Of a stretch of DNA of 64,000 nt, positions 39,904 through 49,729 are shown piece after piece (within the stretch, counting starts at the first letter, position 1; each line of letters begins with the position of its first letter). Made by a program: the position numbers and the translations under genes. A model generated the notes under the pieces. It worked only from the letters and a program-made list of their open reading frames with translations, was not told the DNA's origin and did not search any database. Origin of the DNA: Mayamaea pseudoterrestris (lineage: Eukaryota; Bacillariophyta; Bacillariophyceae; Sellaphorales; Sellaphoraceae). Location of the stretch: positions 2,930,719 to 2,994,718 of the forward strand of contig BROI01000001.1 of the NCBI GenBank assembly GCA_027923505.1, given 5' to 3'.

Positions 39904-42900
39904 TTACGGGGTGACTGGCTCGTCGACATCGGCGTCCGCCTCTTCGAGATCCAATTCGCCTTCCTTCTTGGCAGCAGCAGCGCGCTGTTCCGAAGTTCCG
40001 ACAAAGACTTCATCAAGCTGGTAGCCAACAATGTCCTTGTGAATCAACGCAAGAAGCCATGCGGCGGAACAAACGCCAGTCGCCTCAAGCATGAGGCATA
40101 GACGGATGATCAAGTACACAATTGGATTCGAAAGGAACGCAACGGGGAATGATGAGGCAATGATGCGCCAAGCAAGTGATCCGACAATGGTTGTAATGAC
40201 GGCTCCAAGCAATCCAGTGTTAAAAAAGTTTTGAAGCCCGTCGCTAACACCGAAAATGTTGCCATCTCCAACGACCACATTGAGGGTGGTTATGCGAGCA
40301 ACAACAAACATGCAGACCGTAACACAAACTTGGCGGCCAATCAAAAAGGCTTGAAGATTGCGGCCAGTAAATGTCAATTGGCAAGTCTTGTAAGCCATGG
40401 CATGGTTCTTCAATTCCTCCTCTGGCAAGTTGACGACGGCAAACAGAGCAATCTGCATACCCTCCATCATACCGACAAAACACATGAGTACAAAGAAGAC
40501 AACAACAGAGACAGCTGATGGAACCCCGGCCCACATGGTAGTCTTCTGCTGGAACAGTGCTCCAAGTGTGACGGCAAACGACAAGACCAAAATGACAACC
40601 GAAAACAAAACGCGAACCCAGAAAAACGTCTTTTGTACCGGCGAACGAGGAGGCTCGTTTGTCGCAATCGGCTGTCGCGAAATCTTGGCGAAGAAGATCT
40701 GGACAAGGTAGACGGAATGCAGAAGACCCGAATACTCAATGAAAAGCGAGACATATGTTGTGAAAAGCATGAAGTAATTGTTGATGAAATCAAGCATGCA
40801 GTTGGCGGCGTTGACTTGAGCGGTGAGCTGGCCGAGCATGATGGTCATCAAAATCGTCGCCAATCCGGAGCCGACAAAGATCTGGAGCATTGCATCCGAC
40901 AAACCCAGGACTTCGGTTCCAGGCAAGGCTGCAGCGCACATGTTAGTAACAAAGACAACTAACACGACGAGAAATTGTCGACCGACGATGAAACGCTCCA
41001 TGTTGTCTCCTTTGTGCGCAAGCTTGGTGTTCTTCAGGGCTCGTGGATGGCTTTCAGCGTAAAGCTCCTTGTCAATCGGCTGCAAGCCAACCAAGGCGCC
41101 TTGGCCTCCTTCCATCATGGCAAGCCAGCAAATGACGAAGAGCAAGAGGAAAAAGGCAACAAGCGGGTGCGACTGCGATGAGATCTTGGTTTGCTCCGTG
41201 AAAATGGCAGCCAACACGACCATGACGGAAAACACAAGCAAGCCAAGCGAGTAGGCGTACTTGACAACAGTGACAGTAACATCAATGTCCTTGTCGCGGC
41301 GGGTAACGGGAGCTTTGGTGTGACGAGGCGCATCCTCGAGGTAAACCTCGTCGGGTTGGAAACCGACCATCAACTTGTTCCAGCGACCAAGCACCCAGGC
41401 GGCAGAGCAAAGGCCACTTGCCTCGAGCAAGAGACACAGACGGATGATTAAGTAAATCATTGGATTCGAAAGGAAGGCAACCGGGAAGGACGAAGCAATG
41501 ATACGCCAGGCCAATGAAGCAACAATCGTTGTGATGATAGCTCCAAGCAGGCCCGTGTTGAAGAAAGCCTGGACGCCGTCACTCACTCCAAACATGTTTC
41601 CCTCGCCAATGACGACGTTCAGCGTTGTGATACGGGCGACAACAAACATGCACACAGTCACACAGATCTGGCGACCAATCAAGAAGGCTTGCAGGTTCTG
41701 GTCACGGAACGTGAGTTCGCAGTTAGTGTAGGCGATGGCATGGTTCTTCAGCTCTTCCTCTGGCATATTCACGACGGCAAACAGAGCAATCTGCATGCCT
41801 TCCATCATTCCAACGAAGCACATCAGGATGATGAAGACAACAACAGAAACCGCTGGAGGAACGCCGTCCCACATGGTTGTCTTCTCTTGGAAGAGAGCGC
41901 CGAGTGTAACCGCGAAAGCAAATCCGAGGACGAGGCAAGACATGAGGACTCGTGCCCAGAAGAAGATGTTCTGAATGAATGTGCGAGGCTCTTCCTTGGA
42001 TTCGATTGGCGTGCCGGTGACCTTGGAGAAGAAGAGCTGTACCAAGTACACTGAATGGACGAGTCCAGTCATCTCGATGAACAAGGCAACGTAGGTCGTG
42101 AAAAGCATGAAATAGTTGTTGACAAAGTCGAGCATGCAATTGGCGGCATTTACTTGAGCAGTGAGCTGACCAATGTTGATGGCGATCAAGATCAAAGCGA
42201 TTCCTGTTCCCAAGAAAATGTCGTTGACAGCCGACGGTAGTCCGAGTACTTGAGCTCCCGTGACGGACGACGCCATCATGTTGGAGACGAACACAACCAG
42301 GACAACCAAGAACTGACGACCAAGAATGAACCGTTCCATATTGTCGCCCTTGTGTGCGAGGGTGGTATTCTTGAGCGCCCGCGGATGGCTTTCAGCATAC
42401 AAGGACTTGTCGACAGGCTGAAGACCGACCAAAGCTCCTTGACCTCCTTCCATCATGGCGAGCCAGCAAATTAAGAACCAAAAAATGAAGAAGGCAGCGA
42501 TGGCGGGAATTCCCTTGCTGACTGCGCTTGACTGGCCGGTAAAGATTGCCGCCATTACCATGATCAGAGCAAAGGCCAACAGGCCGAGAGAGTAAAGGAA
42601 CTTGAAGACTGTAACGAGGCGGTCAATGTCCTTGTCGCGACGGGTTACCGGCTCGGATCCATGCGGTTCGGCGCCTTCAAGATGAACCTCGTCGGGCTGA
42701 TAGTTGACAAGAGGCTTGTGGTAGCGCGCCAAGACCCACGACGCAGAGCACACTCCAGACTTTTCAAGCATCAAGCACAAGCGAATGATCAAGTAGACAA
42801 GCGGGTTGGACAAAAAGGCAACCGGAAACGAGGAAGCGACAATGCGCCAAGCGAGCGACCCGACAATGGTTGTGATAATGGCACCAAGCAACCCTGTGTT

Positions 42901-44214
42901 GAAGAAGTTCTGCAATCCGTCACTGACTCCAAAGATATTGCCTTGCCCAACCGTCACATTGAGAGTAGTAATGCGGGCAACGACAAACATGCAAACGGTG
43001 ACGCAAATCTGGCGGCCAATCAAAAATGCTTGGAGATTTTGGTCGCGGAAGCAAAGCTGGCAAGTCTTGTGCGCCATGGCATGGTTCTTTAGCTCCTCCT
43101 CAGGCAAGTTGACAACAGCAAACAAGGCAATCTGCATTCCTTCCATCATGCCGACAAAGCACATGAGCACGAAGAAAACGACAACCGAGACGGCCGATGG
43201 CACTCCATTCCACATGGTCGTCTTCTCTTGAAACAAGGCAGCCAAGGTAACAGCAAACGCATAGCCCAAGACGGTCAAAGAGAGCAAGACGCGTCCCCAA
43301 AAGAGCAAGTTCATGGCGCCGCTTCGCGGAGGCTCGTTCGACTCGACTGGCTTGCCCGTCAGCTTGGCAAAAAACATTTGAACCAGGTAAACCGAGTGCA
43401 AGAGACCAGACATTTCAATAAAGAGCGACACGTATGTGGTAAAGAGCATGAAGAAGTTGTTGATGAAATCAAGCATGCAATTCGCCGCGTTCACTTGCGC
43501 CGTGAGCTGTCCGAGCATAATCATGACGAGGATCAAGGCAACGCCCGAGTCAAGAAAGACCTTGGTGACTCCGCTTGGGAGGCCGAGCACTTCGGCGCCA
43601 GCAACTGAGGAAGCCATCATGTTGGAGATAAAGACAACCAAGACGACGAGGAACTGACGGCCAATGATAAAGCGCTCCATATTGTCTCCCTTGTGAGCAA
43701 GCTGCGTGTTCTTGAGGGAGCGAGGGTGACTCTCCGCGTAAAGCGTTTTGTCGACAGGCTGGAGTCCAACCAAAGCTCCTTGTCCGCCTTCCATCATGGC
43801 CAACCAGCAGACGAGGAAGCAAAAGATGAAAAAGGCAGCGACTGGCGGAATTCCCATCGTCGACGTTCCAACCGTTTGCGAGCTGAACATGGCCGACAAA
43901 ACAATGACGAGCGAAAAGACCAAGAGCCCCATCGAGTACAAGTACTTGAGCGACTCAATGCCCGATCCAATCACCGAGTGCGTTCCCTTGATCGAGTTCT
44001 TCTTGTCGCCATCCTTGCCTTCGCCTGGAAAGTGCTCAAGCTTGCCGTCAGCGTCGGCCTGCGGAAACACCTTGCCCTCGTGCAACACCTCCTCGGAAAG
44101 GTCGCCAACGCTCGCCTCGTCGTCGTCGGCACTTCCATGCGCTTTGAAAGGATTGTCCATGCCGAGGGCGGCGGCGTCCTCGACGAAAATCATCTTTTCT
44201 TGATTCTCCGACAT
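39904..44214 (-). CDS. SIT: Triple-module silicon (silicic acid) transporter, three fused SITs
   Basis: 1436 residues, one exon. SITs are diatom membrane proteins that take up silicic acid, coupled to sodium, for frustule formation. A single SIT has ten TM helices with two motif pairs, EGxQ then GRQ. Here the whole unit occurs three times: about residues 84-515, 525-965 and 975-1410. Each has MEGGQGALVGLQ with (I/L/V)GRQFLVV, then MEGMQIALFAVVN with IGRQ(I/V)CV. All twelve motifs are intact. Modules 2 and 3 start with VTRRDKDID linkers. About 30 TM helices are expected. The cytosolic N-terminus (~80 residues) is acidic and the C-terminal tail is short. ATG 44214 is used, as the upstream frame has only a TTG. 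Confidence 0.95.
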   Translation of the reverse strand: MSENQEKMIFVEDAAALGMDNPFKAHGSADDDEASVGDLSEEVLHEGKVFPQADADGKLEHFPGEGKDGDKKNSIKGTHSVIGSGIESLKYLYSMGLLVFSLVIVLSAMFSSQTVGTSTMGIPPVAAFFIFCFLVCWLAMMEGGQGALVGLQPVDKTLYAESHPRSLKNTQLAHKGDNMERFIIGRQFLVVLVVFISNMMASSVAGAEVLGLPSGVTKVFLDSGVALILVMIMLGQLTAQVNAANCMLDFINNFFMLFTTYVSLFIEMSGLLHSVYLVQMFFAKLTGKPVESNEPPRSGAMNLLFWGRVLLSLTVLGYAFAVTLAALFQEKTTMWNGVPSAVSVVVFFVLMCFVGMMEGMQIALFAVVNLPEEELKNHAMAHKTCQLCFRDQNLQAFLIGRQICVTVCMFVVARITTLNVTVGQGNIFGVSDGLQNFFNTGLLGAIITTIVGSLAWRIVASSFPVAFLSNPLVYLIIRLCLMLEKSGVCSASWVLARYHKPLVNYQPDEVHLEGAEPHGSEPVTRRDKDIDRLVTVFKFLYSLGLLAFALIMVMAAIFTGQSSAVSKGIPAIAAFFIFWFLICWLAMMEGGQGALVGLQPVDKSLYAESHPRALKNTTLAHKGDNMERFILGRQFLVVLVVFVSNMMASSVTGAQVLGLPSAVNDIFLGTGIALILIAINIGQLTAQVNAANCMLDFVNNYFMLFTTYVALFIEMTGLVHSVYLVQLFFSKVTGTPIESKEEPRTFIQNIFFWARVLMSCLVLGFAFAVTLGALFQEKTTMWDGVPPAVSVVVFIILMCFVGMMEGMQIALFAVVNMPEEELKNHAIAYTNCELTFRDQNLQAFLIGRQICVTVCMFVVARITTLNVVIGEGNMFGVSDGVQAFFNTGLLGAIITTIVASLAWRIIASSFPVAFLSNPMIYLIIRLCLLLEASGLCSAAWVLGRWNKLMVGFQPDEVYLEDAPRHTKAPVTRRDKDIDVTVTVVKYAYSLGLLVFSVMVVLAAIFTEQTKISSQSHPLVAFFLLLFVICWLAMMEGGQGALVGLQPIDKELYAESHPRALKNTKLAHKGDNMERFIVGRQFLVVLVVFVTNMCAAALPGTEVLGLSDAMLQIFVGSGLATILMTIMLGQLTAQVNAANCMLDFINNYFMLFTTYVSLFIEYSGLLHSVYLVQIFFAKISRQPIATNEPPRSPVQKTFFWVRVLFSVVILVLSFAVTLGALFQQKTTMWAGVPSAVSVVVFFVLMCFVGMMEGMQIALFAVVNLPEEELKNHAMAYKTCQLTFTGRNLQAFLIGRQVCVTVCMFVVARITTLNVVVGDGNIFGVSDGLQNFFNTGLLGAVITTIVGSLAWRIIASSFPVAFLSNPIVYLIIRLCLMLEATGVCSAAWLLALIHKDIVGYQLDEVFVGTSEQRAAAAKKEGELDLEEADADVDEPVTP

Positions 44215-45397
44215 GGTCAGAGTGAGTCTCCAGGTCAAGTCCTATTCGAATACCTTGGCGGAGAAAGTGAATTGACGAAAGTATTTGCATGTGTGAGTCA
44301 ATATGTATATCATGGCGCAGCACAACGCATCTGCTCGAGCCAATTCGTCATGTTCGTGGCGCGAGAACGACACCAAGACAAGTCTCATCCATTCCCTCTC
44401 GTGTCCTCGGGTGACTTTCGTGACGCAAGCCTCTCGGTCACGAGACGTTATCGGCTGCAAGGTTCTCGATAACGTCTTCATGGTCGTCCCATGGCACATT
44501 TACTCGACCGCAAACCGTCACTTACCTCCTGGATTGGATTAATGGACGACTACTCCAGCAGCGATGACATGGTCACCATAGTCGGAGGGATATCGTCGCT
44601 GATTTTCCCAAGGTTTGGTCCGTTTTTGGGCAGTTATCCAGGCCTAAGTGATAGCCAATTGGCGGCAGACGGGGGTCTCTCACACGTTCCACAATTTAAC
44701 CGGAAGGGGTATGTTACGGTTTATTTGGAACGCAAAGGAGTCCGGAGAAATTTTCCTTCACAAGACTGCACGCGCGCCCTTGCCGGCGATCGACGTTGGG
44801 GCGGAGTCGTCATTACCGGATAGACACGTCCACGCTGCGCGGCATCTTTTCTGCATCGCTGTTTTGACGAATCGATTGATCAAGCCGCAAGCGAAACACA
44901 TCATCATGCATGTCGTCTAAAGTATCGACTACTTGTGAATCGGATAGTACATTGCATGATTGCAAGCCCATCAAGTGCTTTAGCCAGAATGAGTTCTTCT
45001 GATTGCCTGGCAACTTGGACACATTGACGCTAACCAAATGTCCCGCATTCTGTATGACGCAGTTCTGCCTCGTCCAGCTACGATATTCCGATCATAGATA
45101 TGCCTCGAGCTAAAGGCACTCTCGACTTTCATCTCGAGGAGCGATGTGAAACTTCTGCCGTACTATAGAGTATAATGAACATTATTGTATACTGTATATA
45201 CTGTACTGCTCGGTGGAAGGGACCGGAGAGCTAAAACTATCTACCTTGGAGCGAAGACGCCGTCCAATCGCAGTACAGCGCCAGATTAACCTTTAAAGGA
45301 AAAATTACAGTTGCTGCTGCTTCATAAATGCGGCTATACTTTCGTCGCTTGTCGCACCTCGTTTCGTAAAACTACTAGCTATCAGTAAGTACAGTGA
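44215..45397. promoter_or_regulatory. Long upstream region of the silicon transporter
   Basis: 1.18 kb between the SIT start and the stop codon of the FYV7-like gene, both on the minus strand. Several short open frames (for instance 44491-44823 plus) show no protein character. The part nearest the SIT should hold its promoter and leader. An AT-rich palindromic stretch (gtatactgtatatactgtac) lies near 45190. No known element is recognised. Confidence 0.35.
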
Positions 45398-45985
45398 TTA
45401 CGTTTCCTTCTGTAGCTTGCTCAATATATCATGGACCAAATTCTTCATGACTGGTTGGCCTCGACTCGTCTTTTGTTGTAAAAGTTCTGTTCGCTTTTTA
45501 CGATGAGCCAGTGCGCGATGCCGCTCCTGTTCCTGCTTCTTTTGTTCCTTCTTGATGCGATCGGCATCTGCCTGCTTCTGTTCAGCTTTTGTTTTGGTGG
45601 ATTCCTTGGCATGCTTCTTTGATGTGTCCTTTGTTACATTTGAAACGTTCGCTTCCTGGTCTACCTCCTTGTTGCTGTTATCTGCCTTGTTGTCCTCTTG
45701 TTCGTTGTTGTCTTCTGCTGCTGCTGCCGCCACGACACGTCGTCTCTTGGCTCCAGTCCCTGGTTCATAGCCATGCTTTTGCATGACCTTTTTATACTGT
45801 CGAAGCTCCTTGGACGTATGTAGACGCTTCTTTTCCTTGCGCTTGCGAAATTCCTGGAGCGCCTTGACGGGGCCAGTCGTTTTGGTGGCGGAACTGCCTG
45901 TCAGCAGCGACGGCATTCTGCGGCGATGGTTGCTGGTGCTATCATTATTCCTGTTAGATGTTGTTGGACGTCGATTGTCGGACAT
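45398..45985 (-). CDS. FYV7 / CCDC59-like ribosome biogenesis protein
   Basis: 195 residues, highly basic and helical with a Lys/Gln/Glu-rich coiled region. The C-terminus TSRGQPVMKNLVHDILSKLQ matches the RGQPxMxxxIxxLLxKI ending of yeast Fyv7 and human CCDC59/TAP26, factors of rRNA processing in the small-subunit pathway. An internal LHTSKELRQYKKVMQKHGYEP also fits this family. The middle contains an Ala run and an acidic low-complexity insert. The ATG at 45985 is the only in-frame Met near the N-terminus. The assignment rests mostly on the C-terminal motif. Confidence 0.65.
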   Translation of the reverse strand: MSDNRRPTTSNRNNDSTSNHRRRMPSLLTGSSATKTTGPVKALQEFRKRKEKKRLHTSKELRQYKKVMQKHGYEPGTGAKRRRVVAAAAAEDNNEQEDNKADNSNKEVDQEANVSNVTKDTSKKHAKESTKTKAEQKQADADRIKKEQKKQEQERHRALAHRKKRTELLQQKTSRGQPVMKNLVHDILSKLQKET

Positions 45986-46311
45986 GGTTACTATTTTCTC
46001 GTTAACGCCGACTGTCAGTTCCAACCACAGACAATCTGACGAGCAAAGAAATTGGAGGAGTGATGACTGCGAGAAAGCAGCGCTGATTGATCATGGTCAA
46101 GTCGAGGTTCGCAAAGCGTGACTGGTGACGAACGAAATTGGCGCGAACGGACGACGGACAGACGCTGTCGAGGAACGTGACGGCGAACGTTTCGATTTAT
46201 TGCGCGCAGTGATAAGAGCAGCATCTAGCATCTACAAACCCATCTGCACCTCTATTGAACTTGTCTTGCCTTCGAGACTTGACTTGGAAACGTTTTTTAA
46301 CAAGCAGCATC
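45986..46311. promoter_or_regulatory. Divergent region between FYV7-like and MTRR-like genes
   Basis: 326 bp between divergent starts. The MTRR frame is open upstream to 46255 only from TTG. Nothing specific is recognised; presumed promoters. Confidence 0.3.
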
Positions 46312-48708
46312 ATGACGGCATCGAGTCCACTGTTCATTCTTTACGGCTCGGCGACTGGCAATGCGGAACACATTGCCAAGGATCTTGCCTCGCAAGTTCC
46401 CGGATCAATTTGCTGTCCGATGGACGACTTTAAGAAGAAAGCCATGCCTACTTGGGAGACGAAACCTGCAGATGGAAGCAAGCATGCTGTATTGTTTCTC
46501 ACGTCTACTACCGGAAATGGCGATGCACCTGAAAATGCAAGTCGCTTCGTTCGATTCTTGAAGCGCAAGACATCATCGCCAACTACATTTGAGAATTGCG
46601 TCTATGCTGTACTGGCACTGGGAGACTCCAACTATGACAAATTTTGTCAGGCAGGAAAGGACGTAGATCGACGTGCTCACGAGTTGGGAGGAACGCGCGT
46701 TCGGCCATTGGCTTGCGCCGACGAAGGAACTGGGTTGGAGGATGTCGTTGAGCCATGGACGCATTCGATCCTGCAGGACATTTCAAATGCCCGACTGGGA
46801 CGCAATATTGTTAATGAGGAAGGCATCAAAGAAATTACGAATGAGGTAAAGGAGAAGGAGGAAGAATTGAAACTTGCGAATGGCGATGTTAAAAAAGTAT
46901 CGACTGAGAAAGCTGCTCCTCCGACTTTGCCCGATGCCAGCGCTGCACCTGTTACTCCCGACGCATCAGCAGGAGTCGCGATTGTACGATCAATACTGAA
47001 ACTAGACAACATTGACTCTCCTTTGGAGCCAGTCGACCCCAAACTTTTGCCTCCTCTCACAAGTAAGCTGAGCTCGTGCCAACTGGTCCACCATCAGAAT
47101 GGCGATGATGAATTGGTTACGCATCGAGACCGCAGTGCATCTTTGGCCGAGACCATGTCGTCTGGCAGCAGTGTCACGTTGCATTACAATCTACAAAAGC
47201 CGTTTGCGTCGCGCGTACTAAAGGCCCGCTACTTGACAAAAACTCCTGTGGAGGCAGCTCAGCAAGCGGCCAGCCTGTCGGTTACTGATAATGATGCGCT
47301 CTATAACCAAGCTCTAGAAATTTACGATCAGTCATTTCCATTGGCATCGGAAGATGGAAACGAGAATGACCCATTGCTTAGCAGAAACGGCAAGCGCGTC
47401 TTGGAACTTACCTTGAGCCTCCCCGATGATTACACACTTGAATACGCTCCCGGTGATTCACTCGGACTTTGCGTGGAAAATCCACCAACATCCGTTGCCT
47501 TTGTGTTGGCGATGCTAAACAAGCACCATGGCATTACAGGTGACCAGCTCTTGTCGGTGGATGGCGATTCTCCGCAACCAATTGAACAAGTTCTGAGAGC
47601 AACAGTTGATTTGAGCTCGCCCATTAAAAGTAAACGTCTCTTGTCGTCACTGGCGCAGTTTGCCACGTGCACAGATGAAGCCATAGCGCTGCAGTGGCTG
47701 GCGTGCAAGCTATCTAAAGGACAGGAGGCATTTGATGAGTATGTTGACAAGCAAAAGCTTACCATTGTGGATTTATTGCGAGCGTTTCCGTCGTGTCAAA
47801 GCATAACAATTGAAGGGCTGCTGGGTATGCTGCCGGGCATTCCGCCTCGGTACTACTCTGTTACGAGTAGCCCATTGGCTCATCACCGTAATTTGTGTTT
47901 GACGATTGCCTTTTCCGTGGTTGACTACTTGACGCCGTCACTTGTGCTGAATGGGCGAGAAATTGGCCATAGGCGTGTCCATGGTGTCGCAACAAGCTAT
48001 ATGGAGGCATTGTGCGCCAAGCTTGTGTGCGGGCTTGCCGGCTCCGAGCAAACGGCGTTACGCATCTTTCCCAAGCCTACAGTCGATTTCCGCATGCCGA
48101 GTGACCTATCGATTCCGTTAATCCTCATTGGCCCGGGAACAGGTGTCGCTCCCTTCATGGGCTTTTTGGAGCATCGCGAGGCACTAGTCTCGCAGTCTGA
48201 AAGCAAGGAAGTTGCCCACACCGTCGTCGAGGGTACTTGGCGCGGAGGAATGGAACTGGACGAGAATGAAGTACCCGTTGGTGAACAGGATGCAAGTGGG
48301 TTGAATGTGGCTGTTGACTTTCGAGCCATGCAGCAGACTGGCTCGGTGGATCTTTTCTTTGGGTGCCGCCATAAGGATCACGACTGGTTGTATCATGATG
48401 AAATGCTAGCCTATAAGGAGACCGGTGTTGTTTCTGAGTTGCACATTGCATTTTCGCGTGACGACGATCGTCAGTACGTGCAACATATCATGAAGTCGGG
48501 CTTTTGTCGCGCTCGCATTGCCGACCTAATCATGAATCAAGGCGCATGTGTATACTTGTGCGGCGATGGCAATCAAATGGCAAAAGATGTGCAAGCTACG
48601 ATTGTCGAAATACTTGGTACAGAGATAAATGAAGGTGTTGATGCGGCAACAAGCTATCTGGAGACGATGAAAAGGGACCAACGCTTTGTGATGGATATCT
48701 GGAGTTAG
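46312..48708 (+). CDS. MTRR: Diflavin reductase, methionine synthase reductase-like
   Basis: 798 residues. Domain order: flavodoxin (FMN; FILYGSATGNAEHIA near the start, STTGNGDAPENA, ALGDSNYDKFCQAGK, to ~165), an acidic Ala/Pro linker, the FAD-binding module with connecting domain (PPRYYSVTSSPLA ~512) and the NADPH-binding module (LIGPGTGVAPFMGFLEHRE ~607; VYLCGDGNQMAKDV), ending with the nicotinamide-stacking Trp (DIWS). MTRR reactivates cobalamin-dependent methionine synthase by reduction of cob(II)alamin. CPR and NDOR1 share the fold; the FCQAGKxxDRR helix and long linker favour MTRR. No membrane anchor is seen, which argues against CPR. Confidence 0.82.
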   Translation: MTASSPLFILYGSATGNAEHIAKDLASQVPGSICCPMDDFKKKAMPTWETKPADGSKHAVLFLTSTTGNGDAPENASRFVRFLKRKTSSPTTFENCVYAVLALGDSNYDKFCQAGKDVDRRAHELGGTRVRPLACADEGTGLEDVVEPWTHSILQDISNARLGRNIVNEEGIKEITNEVKEKEEELKLANGDVKKVSTEKAAPPTLPDASAAPVTPDASAGVAIVRSILKLDNIDSPLEPVDPKLLPPLTSKLSSCQLVHHQNGDDELVTHRDRSASLAETMSSGSSVTLHYNLQKPFASRVLKARYLTKTPVEAAQQAASLSVTDNDALYNQALEIYDQSFPLASEDGNENDPLLSRNGKRVLELTLSLPDDYTLEYAPGDSLGLCVENPPTSVAFVLAMLNKHHGITGDQLLSVDGDSPQPIEQVLRATVDLSSPIKSKRLLSSLAQFATCTDEAIALQWLACKLSKGQEAFDEYVDKQKLTIVDLLRAFPSCQSITIEGLLGMLPGIPPRYYSVTSSPLAHHRNLCLTIAFSVVDYLTPSLVLNGREIGHRRVHGVATSYMEALCAKLVCGLAGSEQTALRIFPKPTVDFRMPSDLSIPLILIGPGTGVAPFMGFLEHREALVSQSESKEVAHTVVEGTWRGGMELDENEVPVGEQDASGLNVAVDFRAMQQTGSVDLFFGCRHKDHDWLYHDEMLAYKETGVVSELHIAFSRDDDRQYVQHIMKSGFCRARIADLIMNQGACVYLCGDGNQMAKDVQATIVEILGTEINEGVDAATSYLETMKRDQRFVMDIWS

Positions 48709-48829
48709 ACTGCAGTTTCGTCGACGTATACGTAACCATAATGATGATTTAAAGCTTTGCTAGTACTCGCATTGCCATAATAGTTTTGCACTCCGTTTTC
48801 GCCTGTCTCAAGTTCTTCATTGTCATTAG

Positions 48830-49480
48830 CTATGTATTCTGTTGTCGTCTGACTTCCTCGAGCTGCTGATGATAACGAGCATCGACGAGTTCCCACAATT
48901 TGTTGAGAAAAAGAAGTCGCATGATCATGTACAGGATTCCCATGCCAAACATGGCAAAGGCCGATCCCCTCAAAATGTCAGCGAATGCAATCTGCGCAAA
49001 GCTGGGAGTGTCCGGATAATTATGGCCAAGCGTGGCGTACGATTCTTCAAGTCCGATGACGCCAATGAATGAGTACTGGAAACCGCGATAGAACCAGTTC
49101 TTGTAGGCTTCATTATTCGCTGGTGATAGAAAGTCGGGAAGTATCTTGATGTTCCACTCGGCGGCCATGAGAATGATGCAAAATAGAATTACGTATGATC
49201 GCAGAATCATTTGTACTATAATGCCAGGGACAATGACCCAAAGTCCAACCTGCGACAGAATGAAGCATAACGTGATCAATGTCGAAATGATTCGGATAAG
49301 AATGAAAGTCTGCAAGAGACAAGATCTTTGCGGCCGAAGTGGCGTAGGCGTCGGCACTGGCAAAGGTTCATGCTGTTGGTGCTGGCGTTGCTGTCCGCCG
49401 TTAGCATCAATAAGATTTTCCTCATCGCCGGCCTCGTCACCACGCGTTGCAGGAACCAGTCTTGTCCTCTCTGTTGTCAT
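48830..49480 (-). CDS. TVP15-like / COPI-associated Golgi membrane protein
   Basis: 216 residues. After a polar Gln/Pro-rich N-terminus there are four hydrophobic segments: FILIRIISTLITLCFILSQV, IVQMILRSYVILFCIILMAA, the GFQYSFIGVIGLEE region and FAMFGMGILYMIMRLLF. The pattern AEWNIKILPDF with NWFYRGFQYSFIGVIGLEES is characteristic of the COPI-associated/TVP15 family, Golgi vesicle proteins with modest known function. It fits the other early-secretory genes here (RER1, COG6), though they are not linked. Convergent with the MTRR-like gene (121 bp between stops). Confidence 0.75.
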   Translation of the reverse strand: MTTERTRLVPATRGDEAGDEENLIDANGGQQRQHQQHEPLPVPTPTPLRPQRSCLLQTFILIRIISTLITLCFILSQVGLWVIVPGIIVQMILRSYVILFCIILMAAEWNIKILPDFLSPANNEAYKNWFYRGFQYSFIGVIGLEESYATLGHNYPDTPSFAQIAFADILRGSAFAMFGMGILYMIMRLLFLNKLWELVDARYHQQLEEVRRQQNT

Positions 49481-49729
49481 TTGAGACTGCTTTGGTGGAG
49501 ATTGTTAACCAAAAAATGTAGAGAGTTGCGAAGGTTGCATGCGATTTTGGAACTTATCGATCAACGAAGAATGTGTGTGACATTTGTCGCAATGGTAAAA
49601 GTGCAATTGAAACGGATGCAGCGCCTCGTAAAGCACTCTTAGCTACGTCGTAATAGTGTGGATTGTATACATAGATGTTACATTTTGCAAAAGCCTTGGC
49701 CTTTACAGTTTATACGACCCGTAGCTACC

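Noticed and set aside
43693-44472. Long plus-strand open frames across the silicon transporter (e.g. 43693-44472, 42661-43092)
   Set aside because: They are antisense shadows of a codon-biased, repetitive gene; no family resemblance and they recur at equivalent places in each SIT module.
44491-44823. 110-codon plus-strand open frame upstream of the silicon transporter
   Set aside because: No recognisable protein features; lies in the likely promoter region.
49481-49729. Small plus-strand open frames between the TVP15-like gene and threonine dehydratase
   Set aside because: They are short, overlap neighbours' antisense strands and show no protein character.
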